Of a stretch of 64,000 bases of DNA, positions 52,624-64,000 are shown one piece after another. Position 1 is the stretch's first letter. The number at the start of each line of letters is the position of its first letter. This DNA is from Onchocerca lupi (Eukaryota > Nematoda > Chromadorea > Rhabditida > Onchocercidae). The translations under genes and the position numbers were made by a program. The stretch lies in NCBI GenBank assembly GCA_028564675.1, contig JAOVVO010000018.1, positions 186,001 to 250,000 on the forward strand, read 5' to 3'. The notes under the pieces are model-generated. The model worked only from the letters and a program-made list of their open reading frames with translations, was not told the origin of the DNA and searched no databases.

Positions 52624-54273
52624 TGTGGAACGGTTTCGTTCGGGCCATGGATCTGATTATGAATAATGTTCAATGGGATAAACGGTGCCGATCATCTTTC
52701 CTTATGGTTGACCTGATCGTCATTATTTGCATACCACTAATTCTGTTTGAGTTTATGTTTTAAGTATTCACATCCTAAGGTTCTGGGAATTCTCATCAAA
52801 CTCAATTCTGAGTGAAAAAATGTTAGAAATTTATTAGGGATTATGGAGAAATGACCTGAGGATTTGGCTTTGCAGGGTAGAAATGAACTCATGAAATGGC
52901 ACCGTCCGAAGTCTTTCATCTTATATGACAAATACTCAATTCCGTTGCTGTTTTCAGAGAATCCGATCCTTTCCTCTTACCTCCCTTATCTGAGATATTG
53001 TGATCTATACGTTTCGGCTCTCTTCTTTTTATGCAAGATAATATAACAGATTAAAAATAATTTTATATAAAAGAATCCGAAGAGAGGGTAAGTAATATCA
53101 AAAGAAGGAGGTAGGAGGAATTGCTCAGCACATTTAAATCACGCATACCGAGAACGAAATTTGTCGGGAAAAATGTATGCTTCACTAATATCATATTCTT
53201 TGAGAACTGGTTCACTTTGGCCGTCCGGAATTCTAGTGATGAATGTTTTCTATACAGGAATTTCATTATGGTCATTGTTTCTATAACTAAAATTTTAGAA
53301 TAAAAAGCATCAATCTGTTTCGAAACTTTCGACAGCTATTTATGTTGATATAATTTTTAAGCAATTTTTTCAGGTATTCCAAATGTTCCGATGATTATTA
53401 GCAATCAAAATGCATTTTTGACTTTTACAAAGTCCATTTTTTAATTCAAATATCCCAAAATTAACTTTCCTAACCATTTCACAGCAAAGTTTCATGTATT
53501 TATATCAATATGACATCTTCAGCAATCTTCTGTTGTAGATGAAAAATGACAATTGCACTTCAAGCTTTTCCATCTAAAATTTTCTGAAAGGAAATTATTT
53601 TGATGTGATCAACTTTCCAAAGAAAGAAGCAAAGTTAAAACTTTCTGTCCTGATTAGTAGTGTTAGCATTATCGATGACGAACTTCGGACAACATTCACG
53701 TTTATTGTGTATTGAGGATGCCGCTTCCGAACACTCAGGAATAGTTGATGATATCAACTATATAACTCATCATCATATTCATTTCATATGAGATGAATCA
53801 TCTGGAATGTTGAGTTAAAAGCCATCTAGCTCTACACACCGCTTTTAGTTCTGATCGATTTCGAAATATATTTCAAACTGTTTGATTATAATATGAGCAG
53901 GCCAACCCTTTGGCGATCATCATATGCTACTTTCCCTGTCTATCTCTTGCTCATTATATTTACCAAAATTCAGACAAGAGGTTAAAGAAGGGATCAAAGG
54001 TCAAGCAGTTTTCAGTTTGATTAATCACAATGATTGGTAATAGCTACGACTTTTAAAAGCTAATATGCTAATTCAGTGTTTGTAACAGACCTTGGCGTAG
54101 TTAGCCATTAACATCTGAAATATTCAACCGTTTTATGGAATATTACACTTTTATTTTGACTTTTTTCTCATTTATTCTTTTTTTGTTTCACTTATTTATT
54201 TTTATTTTCATTTGCGAAAAGTGCTTGTTGCTTTTGAATGAAAGCTTTGAGAATTTGGATAAATTGTCCGTTT

Positions 54274-54280
54274 TTTCCAG
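54274..54280 (+). promoter_or_regulatory. Likely spliced-leader acceptor of the exchanger gene
   Basis: TTTTTTCCAG ends 10 bases before the first ATG (54291), preceded by T-rich sequence and no connecting coding exon. Typical of a nematode trans-splice acceptor. Confidence 0.55.
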
Positions 54281-54290
54281 GATTACAGAA

Positions 54291-57200
54291 ATGACTCTGT
54301 TAGGGAGATCTGTACAGTTGACAAATGCTGTCGTGTTGTTGACAACACTTTTTACGTGTTCGAAAATAGTCATTATAAAAAGTGCACCAGCCGAAGGATT
54401 GGATCCTTTCAAGTTTGTAAGTTGCTTATTAATACATTGGCTTGTTTCTTATCCCTAGTTTGCTTATTGAATTGCTTGTCTGGATTGCTCTTCGTCTAGA
54501 TTTGCTCTTTAATTTCCAAATTGGTACCAACTTTCTATTACGAAGGCCGACTTAAATCACTGATCCTCGAGAACAGTACTTAACTAATATATGCAAAATT
54601 TTCATGTATTGAAATCTGCATGACTTTAATTTGCTTTAATTAGAGAATTTTCATTCAAAAATGTTCATCTTCAAATCTATTCAATTTAAATTTTGTTAGT
54701 TAAAATTTCAAAATAATTTGTTGCAATATAAATGTTATTTTCGAAGTGTGGAGAGAAAATGAGGGCATTTCTTGGATAACTTCAAATTAGCTCAAGAATG
54801 CTGGAAGGGAACATAAACAGAATGAAATTAGCCACTTGGTTTTTCTTAGAAGAGATCCATCTGTGACATGACAAATGATATATGTGAAAGTGATATATTA
54901 TATCTCATGGCATGATGCTCAAGCTTAGGACACCGGGAAATCTCATCTTACTTTATTACTAACGAATTAAAAATACTTAACAGAAATGCGACTACTGAAG
55001 GAACTTATGCTTATAAATAAGAGAAGAAACTTACGTTTGGCCAAGTTTTTTGCATTTGCACTGATGATTAATAGGGGAAAAATGATATTATGACTGAAAA
55101 AGCGAATGAAATCGATGTAAATTGTAAGGATTATTGTTGCCAGGGAGTGTGGCATGTCGAGAAAAATACAGCCGATAGCAATAGTGGTGACTAAGCGCAC
55201 ATCGTTGCTGAAGCAGGAAGCAAAATATTTTGGTTCTTAAGCGTTCTGATTTCAGGAGTATTGCCAACTATAAGTGACATTTCCTGTAGTTCTAAAAGTT
55301 ACATATATTTTGTTTTTATTTGTATGAAATCTGACTGGAAAAATCATAATTATCTTCATGAAAAGAGAAATTTTGGTACAGAATGATCGTGTGATAGCCA
55401 AAAAACATCCTTAAAAGAATTACTATTATTATGGTAAGTCTATGGCCTTTGTCATTTGAAGTTGTTAAATGAGCCCTGTTGATTAACAAGAATAAAAATG
55501 TTATCAATCTGAATTCTCTTCTCTTGCTTATTTATATTTCTTTCGGCACTATTTCTCTCTATTTTTCAGCTCTGTACAGAATATTTTACAAAACTTTGAC
55601 ATGGAATTATTTCTATTAATAAGCAAAATTACGAGAATAAAATTAGCAATTATAGAACATAGAAAAGGAGAATGAAAAGCTGATAACGTCAAGTACAGAA
55701 CATGTTGCTAGTTCCCATAAACATCACGGGATATCGTTATTCAAGTTCCAGTGGGAACATGTTAGCGCGCCTCTTGCCACTGCTTTTTGGTTTTTTACGG
55801 TCACTATTATGAAAATCAGTTAGTGTTTTATGTTTTTAATAAATTTCAATGGTTCTTGGTAGAGTTAATTGAATTTCATCGTGATTTAAACGAGCTATTT
55901 TGCAATAATAATTAGGAATTCATTTAGCTACAAATGCAAAAATTGAAATTACACGCTGCAAATTGCAGTTTTCCATCGCTTCCAAAGTGTCCATAGTTTA
56001 TTGCCCGATTCAGCATTATTGATTGTTCTTGGTTTATTTTTTGGTTATGTCTTTCATCTCGTTTATCCGGACGAGGTTAAGTTTTGTCTGTTTAACTAAA
56101 AATATTTTTGATTATGTGCTCAAGCTTTTCTGTTTAGTAAAGATTATACAAGATATATGTAACTTCTCTTTCTTACCTTTTATCTTTCTTTTTTTTTTCT
56201 TTTTTTTTAAACTGTTCTGCAAATAAGACTGAAATGAAGCATATAATCACAGCAATAACAAAACCATAAATTCTTGTGCTTTTAATCATATTTCAGCAGA
56301 TGTATCTCAAGCCAGACTGGTTCTTCTTGTATCTCTTGCCACCAATTGCACTTGATGCTGGTTATTTTATGCCTAATAAGAACTTTTTCAGGTAATCATC
56401 CAGGTTTTTTATTTCTTTTCAATATTCCCTGACTTCTTCACAGTTTCATCAATTTTCAGTTATAGGAATTTTGGAACTATAATGACTTATGCAGTTCTTG
56501 GAACACTGTGGAATGTCTTCGCTATCGGTAATTTTTTGATTCGCAAATAATGTTACTTTTCTCTTAATGTTTTTTCATTCCTGTTTAAGTACTGCATTCG
56601 CATTTCTTTCCAGGAATGGCACTGTATTTCTTGCATGATTATTTCAAAGTTCACACTTCATTGATTGAACTGTTGCTGTTTTCGACTTTAATATCCGCTG
56701 TAGATCCAGTAGCTGTCCTTTGTGTATTTGAAGAAATTCATGTTAATCAACTACTTTATATCTGTGTATTTGGCGAATCATTGTTAAACGATGCCGTGAC
56801 AATTGTAAGATTTTAAATATTGTGCAAATACAGTTGTTCCCAAACTTTTGGATGTTGGTAGAAAGACTTTAGGATTTTGATATAAATAGTCACAAATGAT
56901 TGACTGAACAAATTAACTTTTTGAATAACTGCAATTGAATTTTAAGGTGCTCTATCAAACTCTCAATGCTATGGTTGATGCATATGGCTTTACGAGTGCA
57001 GATTATGTTATAGCTGCTTCTTCATTTTTTGTTGTTTCTATTGGTGGTTTGCTTATCGGACTTATATGGGCTATCTTTACTGGCTTTACAACCAAGTAAT
57101 TTTTTTTAACATTTGGAAATGCATATATTGAAATATATGTAAAATTGACATTTGCAAGTTTTTATTCCTTTTATTTCATCGATAAGTCGCTTATGACTTT

Positions 57201-57799
57201 TCAAATAAATACCAGTCATGGTAGTAAATTATTACTTATAGTTCTATGCAAAATAAAGGTCTTGTATAAATTTGCAGAAAAAACCTACTTTCAGACACTC
57301 TCAGCATTTGAATGTTGTCCAGCCGCTAATATGCTTGCTTTTTCCATATCTTGCATATTTAACAGCAGAAATGGTTGCAATGTCCGGCATTTTAGCGTTC
57401 GTTTAAAGCTTAATGATATTTAATTATTTTGCTTAATTGAAATCAGGTATCATTTTAAATCAGCATAATAATTTCTGATTTATAGAATCGTTATATGTGG
57501 ATTAGCCATGAAGCAATTTGTTGTGGGCAATTTGTCGCGGAAATCGCTTGTTACTGTGCAATATTTTATGAAGACACTCTCATCAAGGTTTAATTTATAT
57601 AAATTTAGATATAAAATTAAATTTATTTCTAATCATCGTTAAGCAGATAGATATAAATCTTTAAGTTTTTAGTTGTGAAGCCCTTATTTTCGTTTATCTT
57701 GGCATATCTGCTGTTTCAAAGAATCACGATTGGGACGCTGTATTCATTGTTGGCACTTTAATTAGTTGTCTTATTCAACGATTTATCGGTATATCGTTT

Positions 57800-57834
<35 letters not shown>

Positions 57835-60800
57835 GAATTCTAAAAGGATTAAATATTCATTTAGTCAATTAACGGAGTTGGGGAGTAGCCAGTTGGCACA
57901 TAAGTTTTTCGTAATTAAATGAAGTGTATCAAGTTTCTTTTCTTTTTTCTTTGGATGTATAATGCTGCTTCATTTTTTTAAGGAGTTTTTTTTTTCACTT
58001 ATATTTTAAATATGCATCGAGTGCAGAAAATTGACCTTGTTGACCAGTTTATCATGAGTTATGGTGGTATTCGAGGTGCTGTATGTTATGGCCTTGTTAT
58101 GTCGCTTGATTCTTCAGTTAGTTTATTTTAAATCCAGTTTGTTTTACCTTGATTCATATTTTCCTATTTATAGCTCTTGTAGTAGCTGTTCTTCTTTCAT
58201 CACATAATATATTATATTTTACTTCTTTATATCATCAATAAATAGCTAGCAAATAGCAAAAGGATTCATAAATTTCAAAAAGTAAAATCGAAATCACATT
58301 CTTCCATTTTTTATTATATTCATCTTCGATTTTTTTGCTTTTAGAGGATATAACTTTATGGGGTCTTGTTATATTTAACCAATTTTAGATTTAAAAATTT
58401 TATTGCTAGTCGACTTAGATTTTTTTGAAGAAAATTTTCAGGCAGTGAAGGCTAAAAACATGTTCGCATCCTGTACTGTTGTTGTCATATTATTCACCGT
58501 TTTTGTACAGGTATAATAAATCGCATTTTTAAAATATATCAAATTTTAACATCATTCCTGCTATAAAACCGGTTGAAATTTCTCAATGTTAACAATGTTT
58601 GTATGAGAAAAATGGCATGCTGAAAAATGCAGTCCTTAATTACTTCTAATTCTGCTACTTCAAACAGTTTCATTGACAGGGTGGAACAATCAAACGGTTG
58701 GTGAAATTATTAGAAGTTAAACAAAACGAAATACACAAGAAAACTGTTTTTGAAATGGTCAGCGAAAATGTATGCTTTATAAAAAATTTTTCGAATTTTT
58801 TTTTGAATTTGATAACTTTTCTCGTTATTCGGTCATTATTTTTCTTAACATCGTAAAGTACCAATAGTAAAAAAATTTGTATGTTTTATTAAGGTGATCA
58901 ACAATATGATGGCTGGTGTAGAAGGAATAAGTGGTTATCGTGGACAGTATTGGGTAGGCTTCTCTTTCCACTTCCTCTATTTTAAAATTTCTTCATTTTC
59001 ACCAAGCTTTTTTCGGGCTGTATAAGCAAATTTTTCAGTATCGTCAGGCATTCAATAAATTTGCGGAGAATTATGTGAAACCTTACTTAATGAGTAATTC
59101 AAAATCTGGAGCAGATCGTCTAGTTGATTATCACGAACACATTCAGGTAAATTGCTATTAGCTGCTTTTAAATTTATTTGCTTTTTATTTTTCATTCTAA
59201 TCCATTTCCAGGTAAAAGAAGCAGTTCATCATCTAAAAGTTCACGGTAGTTTTGTTGGTTTGCCAACCGCACAAAGTAAAGTCAATCTAGAACAACCGGC
59301 GACTGAAAATGCGCAACTGGTCGTTGGTAATCGGTAAGTGTGCTTATTTATGTACAGTAAGTTACTTTTTTTTCCATGCTTTTGAAAGAAATATTGCCAA
59401 GTATAAGGTGTTGAAGAATTGTATTAATTGATTGATATTTTGATTTCTTAAGTGGTTTGTAATTAAACAGATGCGTAGAATAGTAGATTTTCCAGGAAAT
59501 ATACAAAAAGCGATCTAGAAGCGAACGGTTTAATCGTGTCGGCTGAAATGCGAATTAAAATTCCTCGCAATGAGTCAATCAGCCTATTCCTAAGAGATAA
59601 ATTCAGTGAGCTCAATTCGGTACCAGTTTCCCAGTCACTTGTTAATTGTTTGTATTCATCTTATTAATTATTTCTCATTTTTGAGAATTGGCCAAAAAGA
59701 TCACTTCTATCGTCAATTCAGGTTTATAGAACATAATTTGCAATTATATGCACCATTTTATGACAATATGTTTTTTCTAGCCTGTATCAACTGGTGTATA
59801 TAGTCGACATTTGCTGGATATTGATAATACACCACGTACATTTTCTAAACGACAGGATTTTCACAATGTTCGTTTGTTTTTTTCTCTTTTTATACAGAAA
59901 ATATAATATCGCTTTGATAGAAGGACGCGGCATATTGTCATCAATTTAATTAAAATAGCATAAAAGAACTATAATTTATCTATAGAAAATAACGACATTA
60001 TTTCGCTTATCTATAGAAAATAACGACATTATAGAACATGTATTTATTCCTAGTAGTTTTGAGTTATTATAGCAGTTTTTCCCGTTATTCCGACAATGTT
60101 TCAGTAATACTGATACGTAAATGATATCTGTAATCTATCGAATTTGAAATATCGGTTTACAGGGTAATTCGTTTGACGCACTTGATAGCGAAGCATATCA
60201 TATGACTTATCCATACTGCAAAAATACTCGTATAAGACGACAGACGACATATGACGTTGCCGGTTGCGATCAAGATAAACATTCGAGAAAGCCTACCATC
60301 ATGTTGCATAAGAATTCTGACTGTGATGCGCTTACTTTCAGTATCGATTCTTGTATGATTTTGCTACATTTCATGCTTCAAGAAAGTCTTGTGATCATTT
60401 AAATTCCAGTGTATCTATTAAAATAATTCGTTAGCTAAAATCTTCAATTCATTTTAACATTTTCCTCATTTTATTATTTTGTTGCACACTATAGTTGCTA
60501 TTCTCTTTGAATTCATCTCTCAACTAACATTCGTGACTACAGATATGAATTCTTCAGCAAAACCTCGTTTTTTAATTACTAGCGAACCTGGTCCTGCTTC
60601 ACCACCCAATGCGCCTCGCTATTCGCGCCGAAAGAGTGCCGAACAAGATTTACAGGAAAGTACGACTTCAGATTTCCAATGTACATTATATGGTTGATTT
60701 TTTAAATATGTTTTATGAAACATTTAAACCAAAAAAATACCGAGAGAAATTCTAATTGGTTTTGTTCAGTTTAGTGACTGAAATGGGCATTGATAAGAAG

Positions 60801-61166
60801 TCGTCATCCTCAAATTTGATATTACCCGGCGAAACAACTACTGGTAAATTTTATAATCAGAGAAATTCCCCTTTTTTTTTAAAAAAAAAATTATCTCTAT
60901 AACATTTTTGAATAAGCTCATTGAGCGAGCCTCCTGTTTAAAAGCGCGCTGTATCTTTTTATCACTTTATAAGCCTGGAATAAATTTTCCGTGAATCTGC
61001 TCTACTTTCAGAAAAATTCCACTCAGAAGAAAGACCGAGGAAGTTTTCAGCAGGTTTCAAAGCCTCTTTAACGAAAGATGCAGGCGAAAAAATGACTTTA
61101 ACACCAGTACATGAAGATGATGAGAATGTTGAGTTATCCAGTTGTGAACGGGAGAAATGCAATTGA
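54291..61166 (+). CDS. nhx: Sodium/proton exchanger (NHE/NHX family)
   Basis: Twenty-two exons, all in phase, 815 residues: 54291-54416, 55746-55818, 55969-56075, 56297-56391, 56466-56527, 56614-56804, 56947-57095, 57295-57396, 57486-57587, 57673-57788, 57983-58116, 58442-58510, 58680-58769, 58894-58953, 59039-59146, 59212-59333, 59496-59619, 59781-59867, 60163-60352, 60543-60659, 60775-60843, 61012-61166. An N-terminal hydrophobic segment is followed by family motifs: LPPIALDAGYFMPN, SAVDPVAVLCVFEEIHVN, FGESLLNDAV, LAYLTAEMVAMSGILA, VICGLAMKQFV, CEALIFVYLG and FIMSYGGIRGAVCYGLVM. A cytoplasmic tail of about 330 residues begins near HKKTVFEMVSEN and contains basic and serine-rich stretches that could be regulated by phosphorylation. 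The protein swaps Na+ for H+ to control pH. The plasma-membrane subgroup is suggested by the long tail; the exact paralogue is not determined. Exons 18-19 rest on weaker donors. Confidence 0.93.
59976..60032. repeat. Short tandem duplication in an exchanger intron
   Basis: The 26-base unit TTATCTATAGAAAATAACGA... occurs at 59976-60001 and again at 60007-60032, a period of 31 bases, in the intron before exon 19. Confidence 0.9.
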
Positions 61167-62952
61167 AATGAGTAAAATGAAGTCATTTCGATTTGATTGA
61201 TTCAGCTTTTCAAAAATATTTGTTGAAATTTTTCAGAAATCTGAAATTTTTAATCATACAATACTGAGGAATTAAAAATCATTATTAGTATTATTGGAAT
61301 AATTTGCATAAGATATGGTAGGTGGCATCTTTGATTGCGCATTTTTTTTCACTTCATTTTCTATATTTCACATTTTAAGTCGCTTTTAAATTAATTTCAT
61401 TCTAGATACTTAGTTCACTTATGATTAATTCAAAAAAGACTTGTAATGGTATAAATTCAGAATATTTAGAAGAAATAACACAGCAAAAGATAAAGGAAAA
61501 TACGGTAACCTTTTATGAAATCACGGAGTTAAAAATTCAAAAAGTCCACTGTCAGTGTTCCATTAATCTTTCTATATATTTGATTTGTTCGTGATGGATA
61601 TAAAATATCTTGGATCTGTTTCTGATTTGCAATCTGAATGTTGCGGTTGTCGATAGTGCAGTATGTGGATTGTCTGTTATATCCATCTTTCGTTCCTGCA
61701 AATAAACTTAATCTTTCTGAAACTAATTATTTAGCAACTTAGCGGCTTACATTAGCTAAGGTTACTAGATAGGACTTATTTTTCGACTTAATCAAGTATA
61801 CTTATTGTTTGTGTTACTTTTATATCTCTTGTATTTTTAATATCTAATTCTTCATTATTACCTTGAAATTGATTTCATGAGTTCTGGAAATTTTCTACAA
61901 ATTTTTTTTTTTTTTTTGTCAAAAGTAATCGAACTTTAAGACTTCTTGACAGTATTATTATTTGATTTCGGACTTATTAAATTTTATGAGTTTTGCAGGT
62001 AGTATTGTTCCTTGAAATCTCATTTTGTCTTGATTTTTTATTGAAATTTTGCCAACACGGGAAACTTTGTTGCGGTATTCTGTCATACCAATATTTCAGT
62101 TCTTTCCTATGCTCACCGTTAAGTATACTGTCTTCATCCAGTTAGCAGTAATTTAAATTTCTTTCGTTCCTGATCTGATTTCACTTTTTCTTTTTTCTTA
62201 AATTGTTTTTTTTTTCTCTTTTTTGTTACCATTTTTGTGAATTATTTTTTTAAACTCAAGTTAACTTGCCTTTTTTAATCTCGTTGAATATATTACCTCC
62301 AGTATCTTTTTGTTTTACTTATGTGTTTTAGTTAGGTATTATGTCGCTTTGCGTTCAGATTTGTTTATCAGAGGTTGTGTCATGTGTTTGATTTCGAGCG
62401 AAGTATAGATAATTAACGATGTTTGAAATGCGATTTTTATCGCCCTAATCGTAATGATTTGGAAATAGGAATTAAAGGAAAATCGAGTAAAAAGAAATGT
62501 AATCGGATTTACTGCAGTAATTCGTGAATGTTGGTGCAATTGTATTGAAGGAATAAAACTTAGAAGTTATTTGTGAAAATACAACAGTCATCTTGTAATC
62601 AAATGTTTTTAAGTAGTCTTAATTTCTCAAATCCCATGCTCTTACGGCGACAATGTCAGCTTCTTTCTATTGATGCATTTGAAGTTGTCATAGTAACCCT
62701 TTTCGATCTCAGTATCCTCCCATAAAACATATATTTTTCAAAGCAGCGCTTTACGAATATTGAAGAGGAATCATTCCGACGAATTTCCCCCTGAATTAAA
62801 TTCATATTACTTTTCTCCGAGTTAAATAAAAAGCAGAATTATTTTTCAGTTTTACCTTCTCTATTATTCAGAATTTTGGTCGTATTCGTATACAAATTTC
62901 TCGCCTGGTTTAGACATAAAACTTTTGGTGTTAATTTAGCGTGAAATTCAAA
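61167..62952. other. Intergenic region between exchanger and WDR54-like gene
   Basis: Contains the exchanger 3' untranslated region (AATAAA hexamers at 61701 and near 62553) and the start region of the next gene. T-rich runs are frequent. No further gene is seen. Confidence 0.55.
62932..62939 (+). promoter_or_regulatory. Likely spliced-leader acceptor of the WDR54-like gene
   Basis: AATTTAG ends 13 bases before the ATG at 62953, with no upstream exon. Consistent with trans-splicing. Confidence 0.45.
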
Positions 62953-64000
62953 ATGTACGAATTGCGACAAGAAATTTTAATGTCGGCTGGAAGTGTTTCG
63001 CATTCGCCGAATAATCTGTCAGTTTTTTTTAATGAAACTAAAGGTCTGACGCTTGCTTGTGTGGTTCATGAAAATCAGGTCTGTTACTTTTTCTGGAGTT
63101 TTCACTTGAAATATAAAGTTATGTTAAATTTCTATCTATGAAATTTAAGAGTAACCAGAGATTTCGAGAAAACCTTCGTTAAAACTATGTTAAGATGTTT
63201 GGTATCTAATTTAATGGTATCGAATCGTCGATAAAGCTTTTTAGAGTCATGATTTAATGCTTAATCGTAGTTATGATTTAGTGATTAATTGTATCAATGA
63301 TTATTTGCTCGAATTATTCCCCATAGTGTTTACCTGTTATATTAATATCTCCCTCATTTTGCAAAACCCATCAGTTTAACTCCGTTATTGATGTCGCCAA
63401 ATTCCTTCGTAATATTTTAATGGAAGTTAGTTGAATTGATTTTCTGTGTCTTTATTGTGACACATCGCTGGTCTTTACGAAACACAACTGCAAACATGAA
63501 TTGTTAACAGTTTTATGGCAGTTTGTGTTTGGCTGGATCATAAAAATAATTTTGCAGAAATTATAGATCCTTGACGAGCATTTTTCGAATACAGTTAGCA
63601 TTATAGAGACAAAAAGATGCATGAAATATATCGAACTTCTTGGTCATCCAAGTTAAAAATCAAATGAATATTAATTTACATGTAGACAAAGAAAAAAATT
63701 AACTGAAATCTTCGGCGAAATAATTTTCTTTTTGCCATCACTAAGGAAGTAATAATGATCTTCTGTTAGTTATCTGCCCATTAGGATCAATAATCAATTC
63801 CAGGTTGCGACATTGAGCTGGGATAAAGGCCTGAATAGTTTTACATGCGATAATTTGCCAATCAAAGCTAATGATTCCGATACATCCATTATCGTACTAC
63901 AAGCGAAATACTGCATGCCAGTTTGCAGAACATTTCCTCTTTTGGTTATTACTACTTCCAAGGGAGTAATGGTGATTTTATTGATTTTATCAGTTTCATT
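62953..64000 (+). CDS. N-terminus of a WDR54-like protein, cut by window end
   Basis: Exon 1 is 62953-63078 (42 codons, GTCTGT donor). Exon 2 starts at 63804 after TTCCAG and is open to the window end, though a GTGATT donor after KGVM at about 63972 probably ends it. The order of conserved positions resembles human WDR54: GSVSHSPNNLSV, LACVVHENQ, then RTFPLLVITTSKGVM, where WDR54 has a matching stretch ending in LTSHRG. WDR54 is a WD40 beta-propeller protein of about 330 residues with poorly known function. Only about a quarter is visible, and the repeats themselves lie outside the window, so the assignment rests on one short alignment made by eye. It shares the strand of the exchanger 1.8 kb upstream; co-transcription is possible but unproven. 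Confidence 0.5.

Larger units (their letters stand above)
49319..54290. other. Intergenic region rich in repeats
   Basis: No supported gene. It should contain the start exon of the phosphatase and the promoter of the sodium/proton exchanger. It holds copy 2 of the dispersed repeat, an inverted repeat at 50841-50968 and a GT microsatellite at 52563. Open frames of 60-107 codons lack any domain. Confidence 0.5.

Noticed and set aside
52369..52763. Open frames through the GT microsatellite, rich in C and V
   Set aside because: Direct product of the repeat.
57145..57423. Plus-strand 92-codon frame overlapping the exchanger
   Set aside because: It overlaps exon 57295-57396 in the wrong frame. 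The other frame gives the conserved LAYLTAEMVAMSGILA.
1..64000. CRISPR arrays, phage, bacterial operons or transferred endosymbiont DNA
   Set aside because: No regular repeat-spacer structure and no intronless bacterial-type genes or ribosome-binding sites. All recognised genes are intron-rich animal genes.

Overview
This window looks like nuclear DNA of a parasitic nematode, most likely a spirurid or filarial worm. It is AT-rich and its genes are split into many short exons (about 60-250 bases) by short introns. Three genes start 10-18 bases after a strong 3' splice site with no upstream exon, as expected for spliced-leader trans-splicing. It carries a nematode-type chitin synthase. No rRNA, tRNA, CRISPR array or intact transposon was recognised. 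Every exon chain below was built by hand from splice signals and reading-frame continuity, with no database search.

Layout. 1-1900: fragments of unidentified coding sequence, weak. 2157-5690 (+): membrane protein with a CUB domain and a C-type lectin domain. 7105-8823 (-): DHHC palmitoyltransferase of the ZDHHC16 type, with a decayed copy of its first exon nearby. 9.3-10.5 kb: possible small membrane protein, unproven. 12404-14511 (-): complete PIM-family kinase. 14.5-25.0 kb: gene-poor, with a more GC-rich island near 16.2-17.4 kb. 24991-34073 (-): 17-exon coiled-coil protein of 830 residues, not identified. 34.1-37.7 kb: intergenic, with one copy of a dispersed repeat. 37673-46139 (+): chitin synthase with about 28 exons. 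46757-49318 (-): phosphatase of the PTPDC1 type, converging on the chitin synthase. 49.3-54.3 kb: intergenic, with the second copy of the dispersed repeat, a large inverted repeat and a GT microsatellite. 54291-61166 (+): sodium/proton exchanger with 22 exons, 815 residues. 62953 to the window end (+): N-terminus of a protein resembling WDR54.

The genes look like ordinary neighbours in an animal genome rather than one pathway. They cover chitin for eggshell or feeding structures, ion and pH balance, protein palmitoylation, kinase and phosphatase signalling, and a cytoskeletal-type coiled coil. I found no convincing new multi-gene system. The points most worth a second look are two chitin synthase exon junctions with no canonical in-phase splice pair, two GC-AG introns, the dispersed repeat with a 136-base identical core, and the decayed exon copy beside the palmitoyltransferase.
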